A stretch of DNA of 64,000 nucleotides, from assembly GCF_000178155.2 (NCBI RefSeq), contig NZ_ADKM02000018.1:145897-209896 (forward strand), in the 5' to 3' direction. Position numbers and translations under genes: made by a program. This document shows, one piece after another, positions 9,663 through 19,857 of this stretch (positions within the stretch are counted from its first letter, which is position 1; the number at the start of each line of letters is the position of its first letter). Below the pieces are notes generated by a model. The model was not told the origin of the DNA and searched no databases. It saw nothing but the letters and a program-made list of their open reading frames with translations. Source of the DNA: Hominimerdicola alba 8 (GTDB lineage Bacteria > Bacillota > Clostridia > Oscillospirales > Ruminococcaceae).

Positions 9663-10547
9663 TTGAGAAAAAGAAAAATTGCAGTATTTCTGACATCGGT
9701 AGTTATGGCGCTTTCAATGGCGATACCTGCGAATGCGGGTAAACTTGATCCCGCCCACATAACAGACGGTCTGGATGTCGGAAAGTACGGTGATGTCAAC
9801 CTTGACGGCAAGATCAATGTGAGTGACACTGTTATGGCAAGCGCATATCTGGAAGGCAAACGCAAGTTATTCGGTGAGAATTTAGCGCGTACCGATATCA
9901 ATAATAACTTTATAATAAATGTGTCTGATGTGGTCAAGATAGCGGCGCATGTCAAGGGCATAAAAAAGCTGGGAACAATGGTTTACGGAACGTATAACTG
10001 GGTATTCCACAGATCTTTGGCAGACATGGGCGGATATGCCATTCAGACCGTGACTCAGAATGACGATGGGAGCAAGACATTTACGCAGTATATGCGCTAC
10101 GGAAATGACTACCGTATGGACATCGCAAATTATATTGAAAATGTGCGAACTGTATCCTATATGTCATATGTGCTGTACAACGGAAAATTCTACACCATAG
10201 ACAGGCTGAAAGATACATACAGTGTCGCACCTGCGAAGTCTGCAACAGTCGATATACAGGGCAAGATAGATGTTCTTCTCGGAAAAGGTCTGAAATACAA
10301 GGGCGAACGGTGGACGCTGGCAGGCAGTAAGATAACTTTATCAGATGACATAACTTCATATGAGGTATATGAGAGCAATACGGGTGATAACAGTTTTTAT
10401 GTCTACAATTACTTCATTGAAAGTCTGTCAAGTATCGACCATTATGACAAGAACGGCAATGTTAAAAGCGTAGAGATCACCGATATACACGAGATCGACA
10501 GTCAATGGCTGGGTGAACTGCGCAAAGAAGGCGTAAAATTTGAATGA
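9663..10547 (+). CDS. Secreted protein with N-terminal, partly degenerate dockerin
   Basis: The start is probably TTG at 9663, eight bases after GAGG; a TTG at 9657 is too close to it. The product has 294 residues. A signal peptide (IAVFLTSVVMALSMAIPANA) precedes a dockerin at residues ~43-104. Its first loop is canonical (DVNLDGKINVSD). The second (DINNNFIINVSD) lacks the usual Asp and Gly, so calcium binding there may be weak. The rest (~190 residues) is rich in Tyr and Lys and resembles the LolA/DUF-type lipoprotein beta folds only vaguely. No function is assigned. It is likely co-transcribed with the preceding dockerin gene and ends at a bidirectional terminator. Confidence 0.75.
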   Translation: MRKRKIAVFLTSVVMALSMAIPANAGKLDPAHITDGLDVGKYGDVNLDGKINVSDTVMASAYLEGKRKLFGENLARTDINNNFIINVSDVVKIAAHVKGIKKLGTMVYGTYNWVFHRSLADMGGYAIQTVTQNDDGSKTFTQYMRYGNDYRMDIANYIENVRTVSYMSYVLYNGKFYTIDRLKDTYSVAPAKSATVDIQGKIDVLLGKGLKYKGERWTLAGSKITLSDDITSYEVYESNTGDNSFYVYNYFIESLSSIDHYDKNGNVKSVEITDIHEIDSQWLGELRKEGVKFE

Positions 10548-10560
10548 CCTTAATAATGAT

Positions 10561-10589
10561 AAAAGCCGATGCACTGCGCATCGGCTTTT
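10561..10589. terminator. Bidirectional terminator between dockerin gene and atpC
   Basis: AAAAGCCGATGC / GCATCGGCTTTT perfect 12-bp stem with a 5-nt loop between convergent genes. Confidence 0.92.
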
Positions 10590-10595
10590 GTATTG

Positions 10596-11000
10596 CTATT
10601 TTTTGCCCGCAACAGATAGACGGTTGACTGCCCTTTTGAGCTGTCTTTCCGCAAGGTCGAACTCTGTGCGGCTGGTCTGCGCTTTGAGCTGTTTCTCAGC
10701 CCTCTCTTTGGAGCGCTGGGCGCGGGCTACATCTATCTCATCAGACCATTCCACCGCTGAGGTAAGCACCGTTACACTACCGTCCTCAGATACCTTTACA
10801 ACGCCGTCAGAGATCGCCGCCGAACGGAATGCACCATCGATCTTTATCTTCATCTCAGCAGGCACAAGGCTTGCCACATACGGCGAATGATTTGCCAGTA
10901 TACCCACATATCCTGTGGTCGTCTTCGCCACCAGCTGTTCGGTATCGTCCTGAAAGAATACCTTTTCGGGGGTCAGCACCTTTAACTTGAAAACTGCCAT
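10596..11000 (-). CDS. atpC: F1Fo ATP synthase epsilon subunit
   Basis: 134 residues, the usual length. The N-terminal beta-sandwich (FKLKVLTPEKVFFQDDTEQL...GYVGILANHSPYVASL) precedes a C-terminal helical hairpin (ARAQRSKERAEKQLK). Epsilon links gamma to the c-ring and can inhibit ATP hydrolysis. It is the last gene of the atp operon, 15 nt after atpD. Confidence 0.95.
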   Translation of the reverse strand: MAVFKLKVLTPEKVFFQDDTEQLVAKTTTGYVGILANHSPYVASLVPAEMKIKIDGAFRSAAISDGVVKVSEDGSVTVLTSAVEWSDEIDVARAQRSKERAEKQLKAQTSRTEFDLAERQLKRAVNRLSVAGKK

Positions 11001-11015
11001 AGCCGCCGCCTTTCG

Positions 11016-12655
<1,640 letters not shown>

Positions 12656-13516
12656 TTATGAATTATCATTAAGGCTTGCCGAGCTTATCTCGGTTATCTC
12701 CTGAGTTATCTGTGCCTGTCTTGCGCGGTTGTAGAGCAGTGACAGCTTGTCGATCATCTCGCTTGCGTTGTCGCTGGCAGACTCCATCGCCGTTCTTCTG
12801 GCAGCCTGCTCACTGGCGAAGCTGTCAACTATGGCAGAATAGAGCATGCCGCCCATATATTCGGGTATCAGGCTGTCAAACACAGCTTCGGGCGAGGGAT
12901 CGTATATGGTCATCGGGTGCTTTTTGCCCAGATATTCCAGATTTTCAACAGGCAGTATCCTGAGATGCTGAGGTTCCTGCGTCATCACCGAAACAAATGT
13001 GGTGTAGACCAGTTCAACCGCGTCAAAGTCGCCCAGCCTGAACCTTTCCACGACCTTATTGGCGATCATCATCGCGTCGATAAGTTCGATGCCCTCAGCT
13101 ATCTGCGGGAAACCGTCTATCAGCTTGTATTCGCGCTTCTCAAAGAACTCAACAGCCTTTTTGCCTATTGCCATTATAACAGCCTCACCGCCGCTTGCCT
13201 GTATCTCATCAGCCTTAGCCTTAGCCAGCTTGAGCACATTCGAGTTGAAGCCGCCCGCCAGACCTCTGTCACCTGCAATGACGATCAGCAGTACCGAGTT
13301 CTTGAACTTCTTCTTGGTGAACACCGAAGTAAATTCGTGGTCGCGGGAGATATCCGCCATCACCTGAAATATGCCCTCAAAAAACGGGTGTACCGCCTCA
13401 GCACGCTCTTTGGCTTTCCTCATCTTCGAGGACGCCACCAGCTGCATCGCTTTGGTGATCTGCATGGTGCTTTCCACGCTCTTTATACGGCGCTTAACGT
13501 CCTTCATGTTAGCCAT
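12656..13516 (-). CDS. atpG: F1Fo ATP synthase gamma subunit
   Basis: 286 residues. It opens MANMKDVKRRIKSVESTMQITKAMQLVASSK and closes MESASDNASEMIDKLSLLYNRARQAQITQEITEI, the two helices of the rotating coiled coil. A central Rossmann-like part includes VIAGDRGLAGGFN. Gamma couples the c-ring to the catalytic sites. It lies 12 nt after atpA. Confidence 0.97.
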   Translation of the reverse strand: MANMKDVKRRIKSVESTMQITKAMQLVASSKMRKAKERAEAVHPFFEGIFQVMADISRDHEFTSVFTKKKFKNSVLLIVIAGDRGLAGGFNSNVLKLAKAKADEIQASGGEAVIMAIGKKAVEFFEKREYKLIDGFPQIAEGIELIDAMMIANKVVERFRLGDFDAVELVYTTFVSVMTQEPQHLRILPVENLEYLGKKHPMTIYDPSPEAVFDSLIPEYMGGMLYSAIVDSFASEQAARRTAMESASDNASEMIDKLSLLYNRARQAQITQEITEISSASLNDNS

Positions 13517-13528
13517 AAGCCGCTCTCC

Positions 13529-15043
13529 TTACCTCTGCTTTAGAAACTTCTCCGCGAAATCTTTCAGCACTTGCTTCAGCGCCTTTTCGTTCTCTGCGGT
13601 AAGTTCTTTGGTGTCCCTTATGGAAGCCAGTATATCGGGGTGAGCCTCATCAAGGTGTATGAACAGATCCTTCTCGTACTCACGTATATCCTCAACAGGT
13701 ATGCTCTTGAGATAGTTGTTTACAACAGCGTAGATTATAACTACCTGCTTCTCAACATCAACAGGGGAGTTCTTCGACTGTTTGAGTACCTCAACTATAC
13801 GTTCGCCCTGTGCCAGTCTGTCTTTGGTATCCTGGTCGAGGTCTGAACCGAACTGCGAGAAACTCTGCAATTCTCTGTACTGCGAATAGAGCAGTTTCAG
13901 CGGACCCGAAACCTTCTTCATAGCCTTTATCTGCGCCGAACCGCCGACACGCGACACCGAGATACCGGGGTTTACCGCAGGTCTTACACCTGAGAAGAAC
14001 AACTCAGTTTCAAGGAATATCTGACCATCGGTGATGGAGATGACGTTTGTAGGTATGTAAGCCGAAACATCGCCCGCCTGAGTTTCTATTATGGGCAGTG
14101 CGGTTATCGAACCGCCGCCGTTCTCTTCATTCAGACAGCAGGCTCTTTCAAGCAGTCTTGAATGCAGGTAGAATACATCGCCGGGATAAGCCTCTCTTCC
14201 TGTTGGTCTTTTCAGCAGGAGTGACATTGTTCTGTATGCCACCGCATGCTTTGAGAGGTCATCATAAACGCAAAGCACATCCTTGCCCTGAAGCATGAAG
14301 TACTCAGCCATAGCAACGCCCGCATAAGGCGCTATGTACTGCAAAGGCGCCATCTCGGAAGCCGTTGCCGAAACTACGATGGAGTAGTCCATAGCATCGT
14401 TCTTTGTCAGTGTATCAACGATGTTTGCGACCGTCGATATCTTCTGACCGATGGCAACATATATACAGATGACGTTCTTGCCCTTCTGGTTTATTATGGT
14501 ATCCAGCGCGATAGTGGTCTTTCCTGTCTGTCTGTCGCCTATAATAAGTTCACGCTGACCTCTGCCGACGGGTATCATCGAGTCGATAGCCTTGATGCCT
14601 GTTTGCAGTGGTCTGCTTACTGATTTTCTTGTGATTATGCCGAAAGCGGGGCTTTCAACCGGTCTTGTTTCGTTTGTGAGTATCGCACCCTTGCCATCGA
14701 TGGGCGCACCCAGCGCATTAACGACTCTGCCCAGCATAGCATCGCCCACAGGCACCGAAACTATCCTGCCTGTACGCTTAACGTTCGAGCCTTCTCTGAT
14801 GCCCTCCTCAGTACCCAGCAGAACACAGCCCACGAAGTCCTGTTCGAGGTTCATCGCCATGCCGTAGGTGCCGTTATCAAACTCCAGCAGTTCGCCCGAC
14901 ATGCACTTTTCCAGACCGTTTACTCTGGAAATACCGTCGCCCACTGTGCAGACAGTGCCGACATCGTCCAGCACCAGCTTGGTGCGGTAATTCTTGATCT
15001 GTGATTTTATCAGACCTGTTATTTCATCAGGACGTAAATTCAT
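13529..15043 (-). CDS. atpA: F1Fo ATP synthase alpha subunit
   Basis: 504 residues, the usual length. The N-terminus [19 protein letters not shown] is followed by Walker [45 protein letters not shown] and the arginine-finger region [19 protein letters not shown]. The non-catalytic nucleotide-binding subunit of F1. It lies 39 nt after atpH. Confidence 0.97.
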   Translation of the reverse strand: MNLRPDEITGLIKSQIKNYRTKLVLDDVGTVCTVGDGISRVNGLEKCMSGELLEFDNGTYGMAMNLEQDFVGCVLLGTEEGIREGSNVKRTGRIVSVPVGDAMLGRVVNALGAPIDGKGAILTNETRPVESPAFGIITRKSVSRPLQTGIKAIDSMIPVGRGQRELIIGDRQTGKTTIALDTIINQKGKNVICIYVAIGQKISTVANIVDTLTKNDAMDYSIVVSATASEMAPLQYIAPYAGVAMAEYFMLQGKDVLCVYDDLSKHAVAYRTMSLLLKRPTGREAYPGDVFYLHSRLLERACCLNEENGGGSITALPIIETQAGDVSAYIPTNVISITDGQIFLETELFFSGVRPAVNPGISVSRVGGSAQIKAMKKVSGPLKLLYSQYRELQSFSQFGSDLDQDTKDRLAQGERIVEVLKQSKNSPVDVEKQVVIIYAVVNNYLKSIPVEDIREYEKDLFIHLDEAHPDILASIRDTKELTAENEKALKQVLKDFAEKFLKQR

Positions 15044-15082
15044 ATTTTTCCGTTCCCTTCTGTACGTTTAAATAAAATAGCA

Positions 15083-15631
15083 CTACGCGATAGTGTTTGT
15101 GATCTGTGCTTTCAGCTTGTCAAGCCTTGTCCTCACGCTGGAGTCAAGCTCTGTATTGCCGTAGCGCACCACGATGCCGCCTATTATCGACTTATCGACC
15201 TCTTCGGTCAGCACAATGCTCCTGCCTGTGGACTTTGACAGCTTATCAGTCAGGCGCTTTCTCAGTTCAGCCGACAGCGGTGATGCGGTTATGGCAGTTA
15301 CTTCGAGTATGTTCTTCTTGTCGTTGTACATCTGCCTGAACTCGGCATATATCTCGCCCAGCCTGTCTGCCCTGCCCTTTTCAGCCACAAGGCACAGGAA
15401 ATCCAGCAGCAGACCTTCCAGCCTGCCGCCGAAAACAGTGTTAAGGCTCTCAGCCTTCTCCCTGCCCGCGATAAGGGGCGATGACAGGAACTTTATGTAA
15501 TCGGCGCAGTCGTCAGTCCGCATAAGTTCATCAAAATCGGTGAACCCGCCGAAAACGCTCTCCAGCTTATCCTGTTCAGTACACAGTTCAAACAGCGCGG
15601 TGCTGTAAACCTTGCCTACCGTTTCAGCCAT
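15083..15631 (-). CDS. atpH: F1Fo ATP synthase delta subunit
   Basis: 182 residues. The N-terminal six-helix region contains KVYSTALFELCTEQDKL; the C-terminus has SIIGGIVVRYGNTELDSSVRTRLDKL. Delta is the stalk part joining F1 to the b dimer. The start overlaps the atpF stop by one base (TGATG), implying translational coupling. Confidence 0.93.
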   Translation of the reverse strand: MAETVGKVYSTALFELCTEQDKLESVFGGFTDFDELMRTDDCADYIKFLSSPLIAGREKAESLNTVFGGRLEGLLLDFLCLVAEKGRADRLGEIYAEFRQMYNDKKNILEVTAITASPLSAELRKRLTDKLSKSTGRSIVLTEEVDKSIIGGIVVRYGNTELDSSVRTRLDKLKAQITNTIA

Positions 15632-16146
15632 CAGTTCTCACCCACATTGTCGATGAATTGACCGATCAGCCTCTCATTATCGGCACTGGAAAGATCCTTC
15701 TCGATAACAGCCTGCGCTGCCTGAAATGCGATATCTGTGATATCGTCCTTGATCTTGTTCACAGCGATCTTCTTCTCGCGCTCTATCTCGTTTCTCGCCT
15801 GCTCGGTGATGCCCTTAGCCTCGACCTTTGCATCAGCGATTATCTCATCACTTCTCTGCTGCGCCTTGCGGGTAGCCGCCTGTATTATCTGCGCAGACTC
15901 TTCCTTTGCGCCGCTTATGCGCTGCTCGTACTCCTTTTCAAGCTGCTTGGCATGTTCTTCCGCCTCGCCGGCTTTCTTGTAAGTTTCCGCGACCTCGTTC
16001 TTCCTGTCTTCCATGACCTTGTTCACTTTATCGAACAGGAAGTGTTTGAGCACCAGAAACAGTATGAGCAGGTTGAGCCATGTGGCGATAATGGTAGTGA
16101 GATTTATCGACAGAAAATCCGTCACATCTCCTGCTGACATTATCAT
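15631..16146 (-). CDS. atpF: F1Fo ATP synthase b subunit
   Basis: The preferred start is ATG at 16146, eight bases after GGGAGG, giving 171 residues; a TTG two codons earlier is less well placed. One N-terminal membrane helix (TIIATWLNLLILFLVLKHFLF) leads into a long charged helix of about 120 residues rich in Lys and Glu, the peripheral-stalk coiled coil. Confidence 0.94.
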   Translation of the reverse strand: MIMSAGDVTDFLSINLTTIIATWLNLLILFLVLKHFLFDKVNKVMEDRKNEVAETYKKAGEAEEHAKQLEKEYEQRISGAKEESAQIIQAATRKAQQRSDEIIADAKVEAKGITEQARNEIEREKKIAVNKIKDDITDIAFQAAQAVIEKDLSSADNERLIGQFIDNVGEN

Positions 16147-16201
16147 CTGCAAAACCTCCCTTTATCTGTATGCAAAACCGTTATAACAATATTATGCTAT
16201 A

Positions 16202-16799
<598 letters not shown>

Positions 16800-16800
16800 A

Positions 16801-17526
16801 TCATTCCTCTGCCGCCGAAGCAACGTTTACCATCGTCAGCGTAGAGAATATGTATGCCTGTATACAGCCTGAGAACAGGTCGAAATATACCGACAGCACC
16901 GCAGGTATACCTACCTGCAACACACTGAATGCCCAGGAAGCAAACTCAAAATGCAGATGCAGTGCCTCAGAAGCCGCGCCCAGTGCGGAATACAGCAGTC
17001 CTGTTATTACCATGCCGCCCGCAACGTTACCGAAAAGACGGAACGCCATCGAAGCGGGAGTAGCTATCTCACTGATAAGGTTCAGCGGCAGTATGAAAGC
17101 TACAGGCTGTGCAAAACCTTTGAGGTAGCCCAGAAAACCGTTCGCCTTTATCTTGTGGAACGTTATCAGTGCGAATGTGACTATCGCCCACGCCGCTGTA
17201 ACGTTGATATCCGCCGTCATCGAACGCAGACCCACCATGCTTATCAGTGCGCCCAGCACCGCCGATATCAGCAGTGTGCCGATGTACGGGGCGTAATACA
17301 TCATCTTCTCGCCCATCGATGTCCTGACCATGTTGTTTACAAAGCCCACGAACATCTCAGCCACTATCTGCTTTTTGCTTTCGGGCTTCTTTTTGAGGTC
17401 TTTGGTCAGCCACAGACAAAGCAGTGTGACCACAACAATTATCATCCAGCCCATTACCACCGTTTCGGTGAATATAAGCGGACCTATCGTAAAGACGATC
17501 TTGGGACCGTCACCTAATCCTTCCAT
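16801..17526 (-). CDS. atpB: F1Fo ATP synthase a subunit
   Basis: 241 residues with five or six membrane helices. The essential arginine lies in MAFRLFGNVAGGMV, and PLNLISEIATPASMAFRLFGN is the conserved c-ring-facing helix. The a subunit forms the two ion half-channels. It lies 6 nt after the atpI-like gene. Confidence 0.95.
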   Translation of the reverse strand: MEGLGDGPKIVFTIGPLIFTETVVMGWMIIVVVTLLCLWLTKDLKKKPESKKQIVAEMFVGFVNNMVRTSMGEKMMYYAPYIGTLLISAVLGALISMVGLRSMTADINVTAAWAIVTFALITFHKIKANGFLGYLKGFAQPVAFILPLNLISEIATPASMAFRLFGNVAGGMVITGLLYSALGAASEALHLHFEFASWAFSVLQVGIPAVLSVYFDLFSGCIQAYIFSTLTMVNVASAAEE

Positions 17527-17532
17527 AAACGC

Positions 17533-17937
17533 CTATCCTTTCCTGCCGATGAAGTGATCGGCTGTTAGTATCATTCGCGGGAAAAGCTGAGGTATCAGCA
17601 CGCCCGTAAAGTTTGCAATACCTGTATATGCGGCGGCACAGCTTATCAGCACCAGCGCCGACATCCTCAGCGCATAGCAGGTGCGCATCTTCCTGACGGC
17701 GGCTTTTCTGTCCAGTGTGACAGCGATCTCACAGCACCGTCCGAAATAATGATACTGCCCGCACATGAAAGCGTACCCGATGCCGAAGCCGAGAAGCTGA
17801 GAGAACTTAAAGCCCCACAACAGCGTCACCGCAAAGCAGACCGCCGTCATTACAGCGCCCCACTTACATATCATCGACAACAGCGGTCTTATCACCGAAC
17901 TGCCGCCCGAAAGTGCCGTATCTTCTTTGTTTTCCAA
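17533..17937 (-). CDS. atpI: ATP synthase subunit I-like protein
   Basis: The likely start is TTG at 17937, preceded by GGCGGAGA, giving 134 residues. Four hydrophobic segments are visible (GAVMTAVCFAVTLLWGF, LLGFGIGYAFMCGQY, ALRMSALVLISCAAAY, FTGVLIPQLFPRMIL). Position as first gene before atpB and the fold match AtpI, which helps c-ring assembly or Mg2+/ion supply in other bacteria. Sequence conservation in this family is low, so the call rests partly on context. Confidence 0.75.
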   Translation of the reverse strand: MENKEDTALSGGSSVIRPLLSMICKWGAVMTAVCFAVTLLWGFKFSQLLGFGIGYAFMCGQYHYFGRCCEIAVTLDRKAAVRKMRTCYALRMSALVLISCAAAYTGIANFTGVLIPQLFPRMILTADHFIGRKG

Positions 17938-17992
17938 GTCTGATCTCCGCCTTTCGGTAACAGCACATAAAATTACTCGCACATACAAATTT

Positions 17993-18021
17993 ATTATATC
18001 ATCTTCTGCTAATTTTTTAAA
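17993..18021 (-). promoter_or_regulatory. Proximal atp operon promoter candidate
   Basis: Minus strand: TTTAAA (18016-18021), 17 bp, perfect TATAAT (17993-17998), 56 nt before the atpI start. Confidence 0.55.
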
Positions 18022-18079
18022 GGGGTTTTCAAGTTATCTCCTGATATTTTACAAATTATTAACAAAATTTTCTGCCATA

Positions 18080-18142
18080 TCCCAATTTTGATGTGTATTG
18101 TTCCCCATTCTGTATCATCAGCAATACACATCAAAATTGGGA
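18080..18142. repeat. Family C inverted repeat, copy C1
   Basis: 63 bp. Two perfect 21-bp inverted arms (outer TCCCAATTTTG, inner GTGTATTG) enclose a 21-nt loop with CTGTATCATCAG. It lies between the two candidate atp promoters. Confidence 0.85.
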
Positions 18143-18177
18143 GTCTGCTATTTTGAGTAAAATATGTGCTGATTTAC

Positions 18178-18255
18178 TGACTGTTGGTCATTTATATGCA
18201 TTATTATACCATTTGGCTCAAATGTTGTCAATTGACAAAATGACCAATGGTCATT
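18178..18255 (-). promoter_or_regulatory. Distal promoter with two dyad operators
   Basis: Minus strand: TTGACA (18226-18231), 17 bp, TATAAT (18203-18208), both perfect. A palindrome with 8-bp arms, AATGACCA-A-TGGTCATT, covers 18239-18255 upstream of the -35. A similar half-degenerate site (AATGACCAACAGTCAGT) covers 18178-18194 downstream of the -10. The centres are about 61 bp apart. The first gene downstream on this strand is atpI. A TetR- or MarR-like repressor is a reasonable guess; none is encoded nearby. Confidence 0.6.
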
Positions 18256-18420
18256 AACTGCCGCCTGTCCGTATTGTGACGTGTGACAGCCCTCATCGGC
18301 AGGGAAGCCCCATGTTCTCCGTAATCACAGCCCTCTATGCCAAATATTATAAGGGACGGCACTGTGTCAGCCGCATCTGTGCCTGCGCTGTCCGCGCACG
18401 CAGTTCAATTTTGAAAAATA

Positions 18421-18531
18421 TGACTATCCCTTTATCAATGAGGAAAAACTGAGTTGATGTTATCTTTCCCACGCCGGTATTCAATTCCAGATATATCATC
18501 GTTTATTTTGGTGTATCAGCGGAATGATCAC
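18421..18531. repeat. Family A element, copy A3 (degenerate)
   Basis: 111 bp. Left end ACTATCCCTTTATCAA, right end GGTGTATCAGCGGAATGATCAC. The interior GAGTTGATGTTATC and ATATCATCGTTTATT matches copy A2. The GC-rich core is reduced. From 18256 to 18420 nothing else is recognised. Confidence 0.7.
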
Positions 18532-18607
18532 ATTGAAAAAACGCCTGTTTTTTTCTCGCCGCAGCAGGGAAGCGCAGAACCGATCCCGTGTTATTCATAT
18601 TTTAGGC

Positions 18608-18636
18608 TTGACATTGTCAGGCGTATATGCTAAAAT
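18608..18636 (+). promoter_or_regulatory. Sigma-A promoter of the glycosyltransferase gene
   Basis: TTGACA, 17 bp, TAAAAT, about 100 nt upstream of the start. Confidence 0.7.
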
Positions 18637-18741
18637 TAAACTACATATAACATTTATGGTATACACTATGTAAATTTTTACCTGTCCGCAGTCCTGTACT
18701 GCGGCGGATCGCTATATCTTGCGGGAAAGGAGGTCTTTCGC

Positions 18742-19647
18742 ATGGCGCGGCACACAGGCAAAAAGCGCGTAAAAGACAGCGTTGCGGGCTATAAACTGCC
18801 GAAATACAGCGTGCTTATGTCGGTCTATGACCAGGAATTGCCCGAAAATCTCAACCAGAGCCTTGAATCTATGCTTAAACAGACCTATCCTCCCTCGGAT
18901 TTCGTGCTGGTCTGTGACGGCAAGCTGACAAACGAACTCGATGTTATCGTAAAATCTTTCCAGAACGAATACAAGAAGATATTTCACATAGTGCGCATAG
19001 ACGAAAATGTGGGTGCGGGCAAAGCGGTCAACAAGGGCATAAAAGCCTGTCGATGTGAGTACATAGTGCGCATGGACAGCGATGATGTTTCAAAGCCCGA
19101 CAGGTGCATGAAAGAGATGCTTCTGTTTGCGGTCATGCCCGAACTTGACATCGTGGGCAGTTTCGTCGAAGAATTCGACGACTTCACCGACAAGACCATC
19201 TCACTGAAAAAAGTGCCGCTGGTGCAGAAAGATATACTCAGCTATTCAAAGCGCCGCAACCCTTTCAACAGGCAGACGGTGGCTTTCCGCAAAAGCAAGG
19301 CTATGGAAGTCGGCGGGTACAGCGACCTCAAGCTGTGCGAGGACTACGAGTTTGCTGTGAGAATGCTGGCAAACGGTGCTGTGGGGCAGAATATCCCCGA
19401 AGTGCTGGTGCGCTACCGCGTGAGTGAAAGCACACCCGAGATACGCCGCAGCTGGCGGCTGACAAAAGGCTTCATCGCGGTACGCTGGAAGCTGTTCATG
19501 GAGGGATATATAGGTTTCAGGGATTTCTTCCCGCCATGCTTTTTACAGCTGATGCTTTTTGTACTGCCCATGCGCTTTACAAGATGGTTTTACAGGAAAT
19601 TTCTGCGCGACACGAAGATAACTCCGCCCACTGCGGATAATGTATGA
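18742..19647 (+). CDS. Family 2 glycosyltransferase
   Basis: 301 residues, starting after AAAGGAGG. The GT-A domain begins YSVLMSVYDQELPENLNQSLESMLKQT. The metal-binding DxD is Asp112-Ser-Asp114 in VRMDSDDVSKPDR, and the acceptor-side motif CEDYEFAVRM is present. A C-terminal hydrophobic patch (CFLQLMLFVLPM) may attach it to the membrane. GT2 enzymes of this type transfer sugars to cell-surface polysaccharides; the donor and acceptor cannot be told. Monocistronic. Confidence 0.88.
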   Translation: MARHTGKKRVKDSVAGYKLPKYSVLMSVYDQELPENLNQSLESMLKQTYPPSDFVLVCDGKLTNELDVIVKSFQNEYKKIFHIVRIDENVGAGKAVNKGIKACRCEYIVRMDSDDVSKPDRCMKEMLLFAVMPELDIVGSFVEEFDDFTDKTISLKKVPLVQKDILSYSKRRNPFNRQTVAFRKSKAMEVGGYSDLKLCEDYEFAVRMLANGAVGQNIPEVLVRYRVSESTPEIRRSWRLTKGFIAVRWKLFMEGYIGFRDFFPPCFLQLMLFVLPMRFTRWFYRKFLRDTKITPPTADNV

Positions 19648-19710
19648 GAGAAGAAAAAGGATAAAAAGGGTATTTCAAACGGCATCATATGACGGGAATG
19701 CCGTTTGCTA

Positions 19711-19813
19711 TATAGCAATCCGCCTTAAAATTCAGACAAAATCCAGTCACAAAATCCATAGATCCGAGCTTTTGCGACTGGATTTTGTGAATTTAAATAG
19801 TTGGATTGATATA
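19711..19813. repeat. Family B inverted repeat, copy B2
   Basis: 103 bp, TATAGCAATCC at the left and GGATTGATATA at the right. The long inner arms (AAATTCAGACAAAATCCAGTC / GACTGGATTTTGTGAATTT) fold into one large hairpin. It ends 44 nt before the mannanase start. Confidence 0.88.
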
Positions 19814-19857
19814 GGATAATGGTAAGAGAGTTTCATAAGGAAACGGGGGTATTAAAA

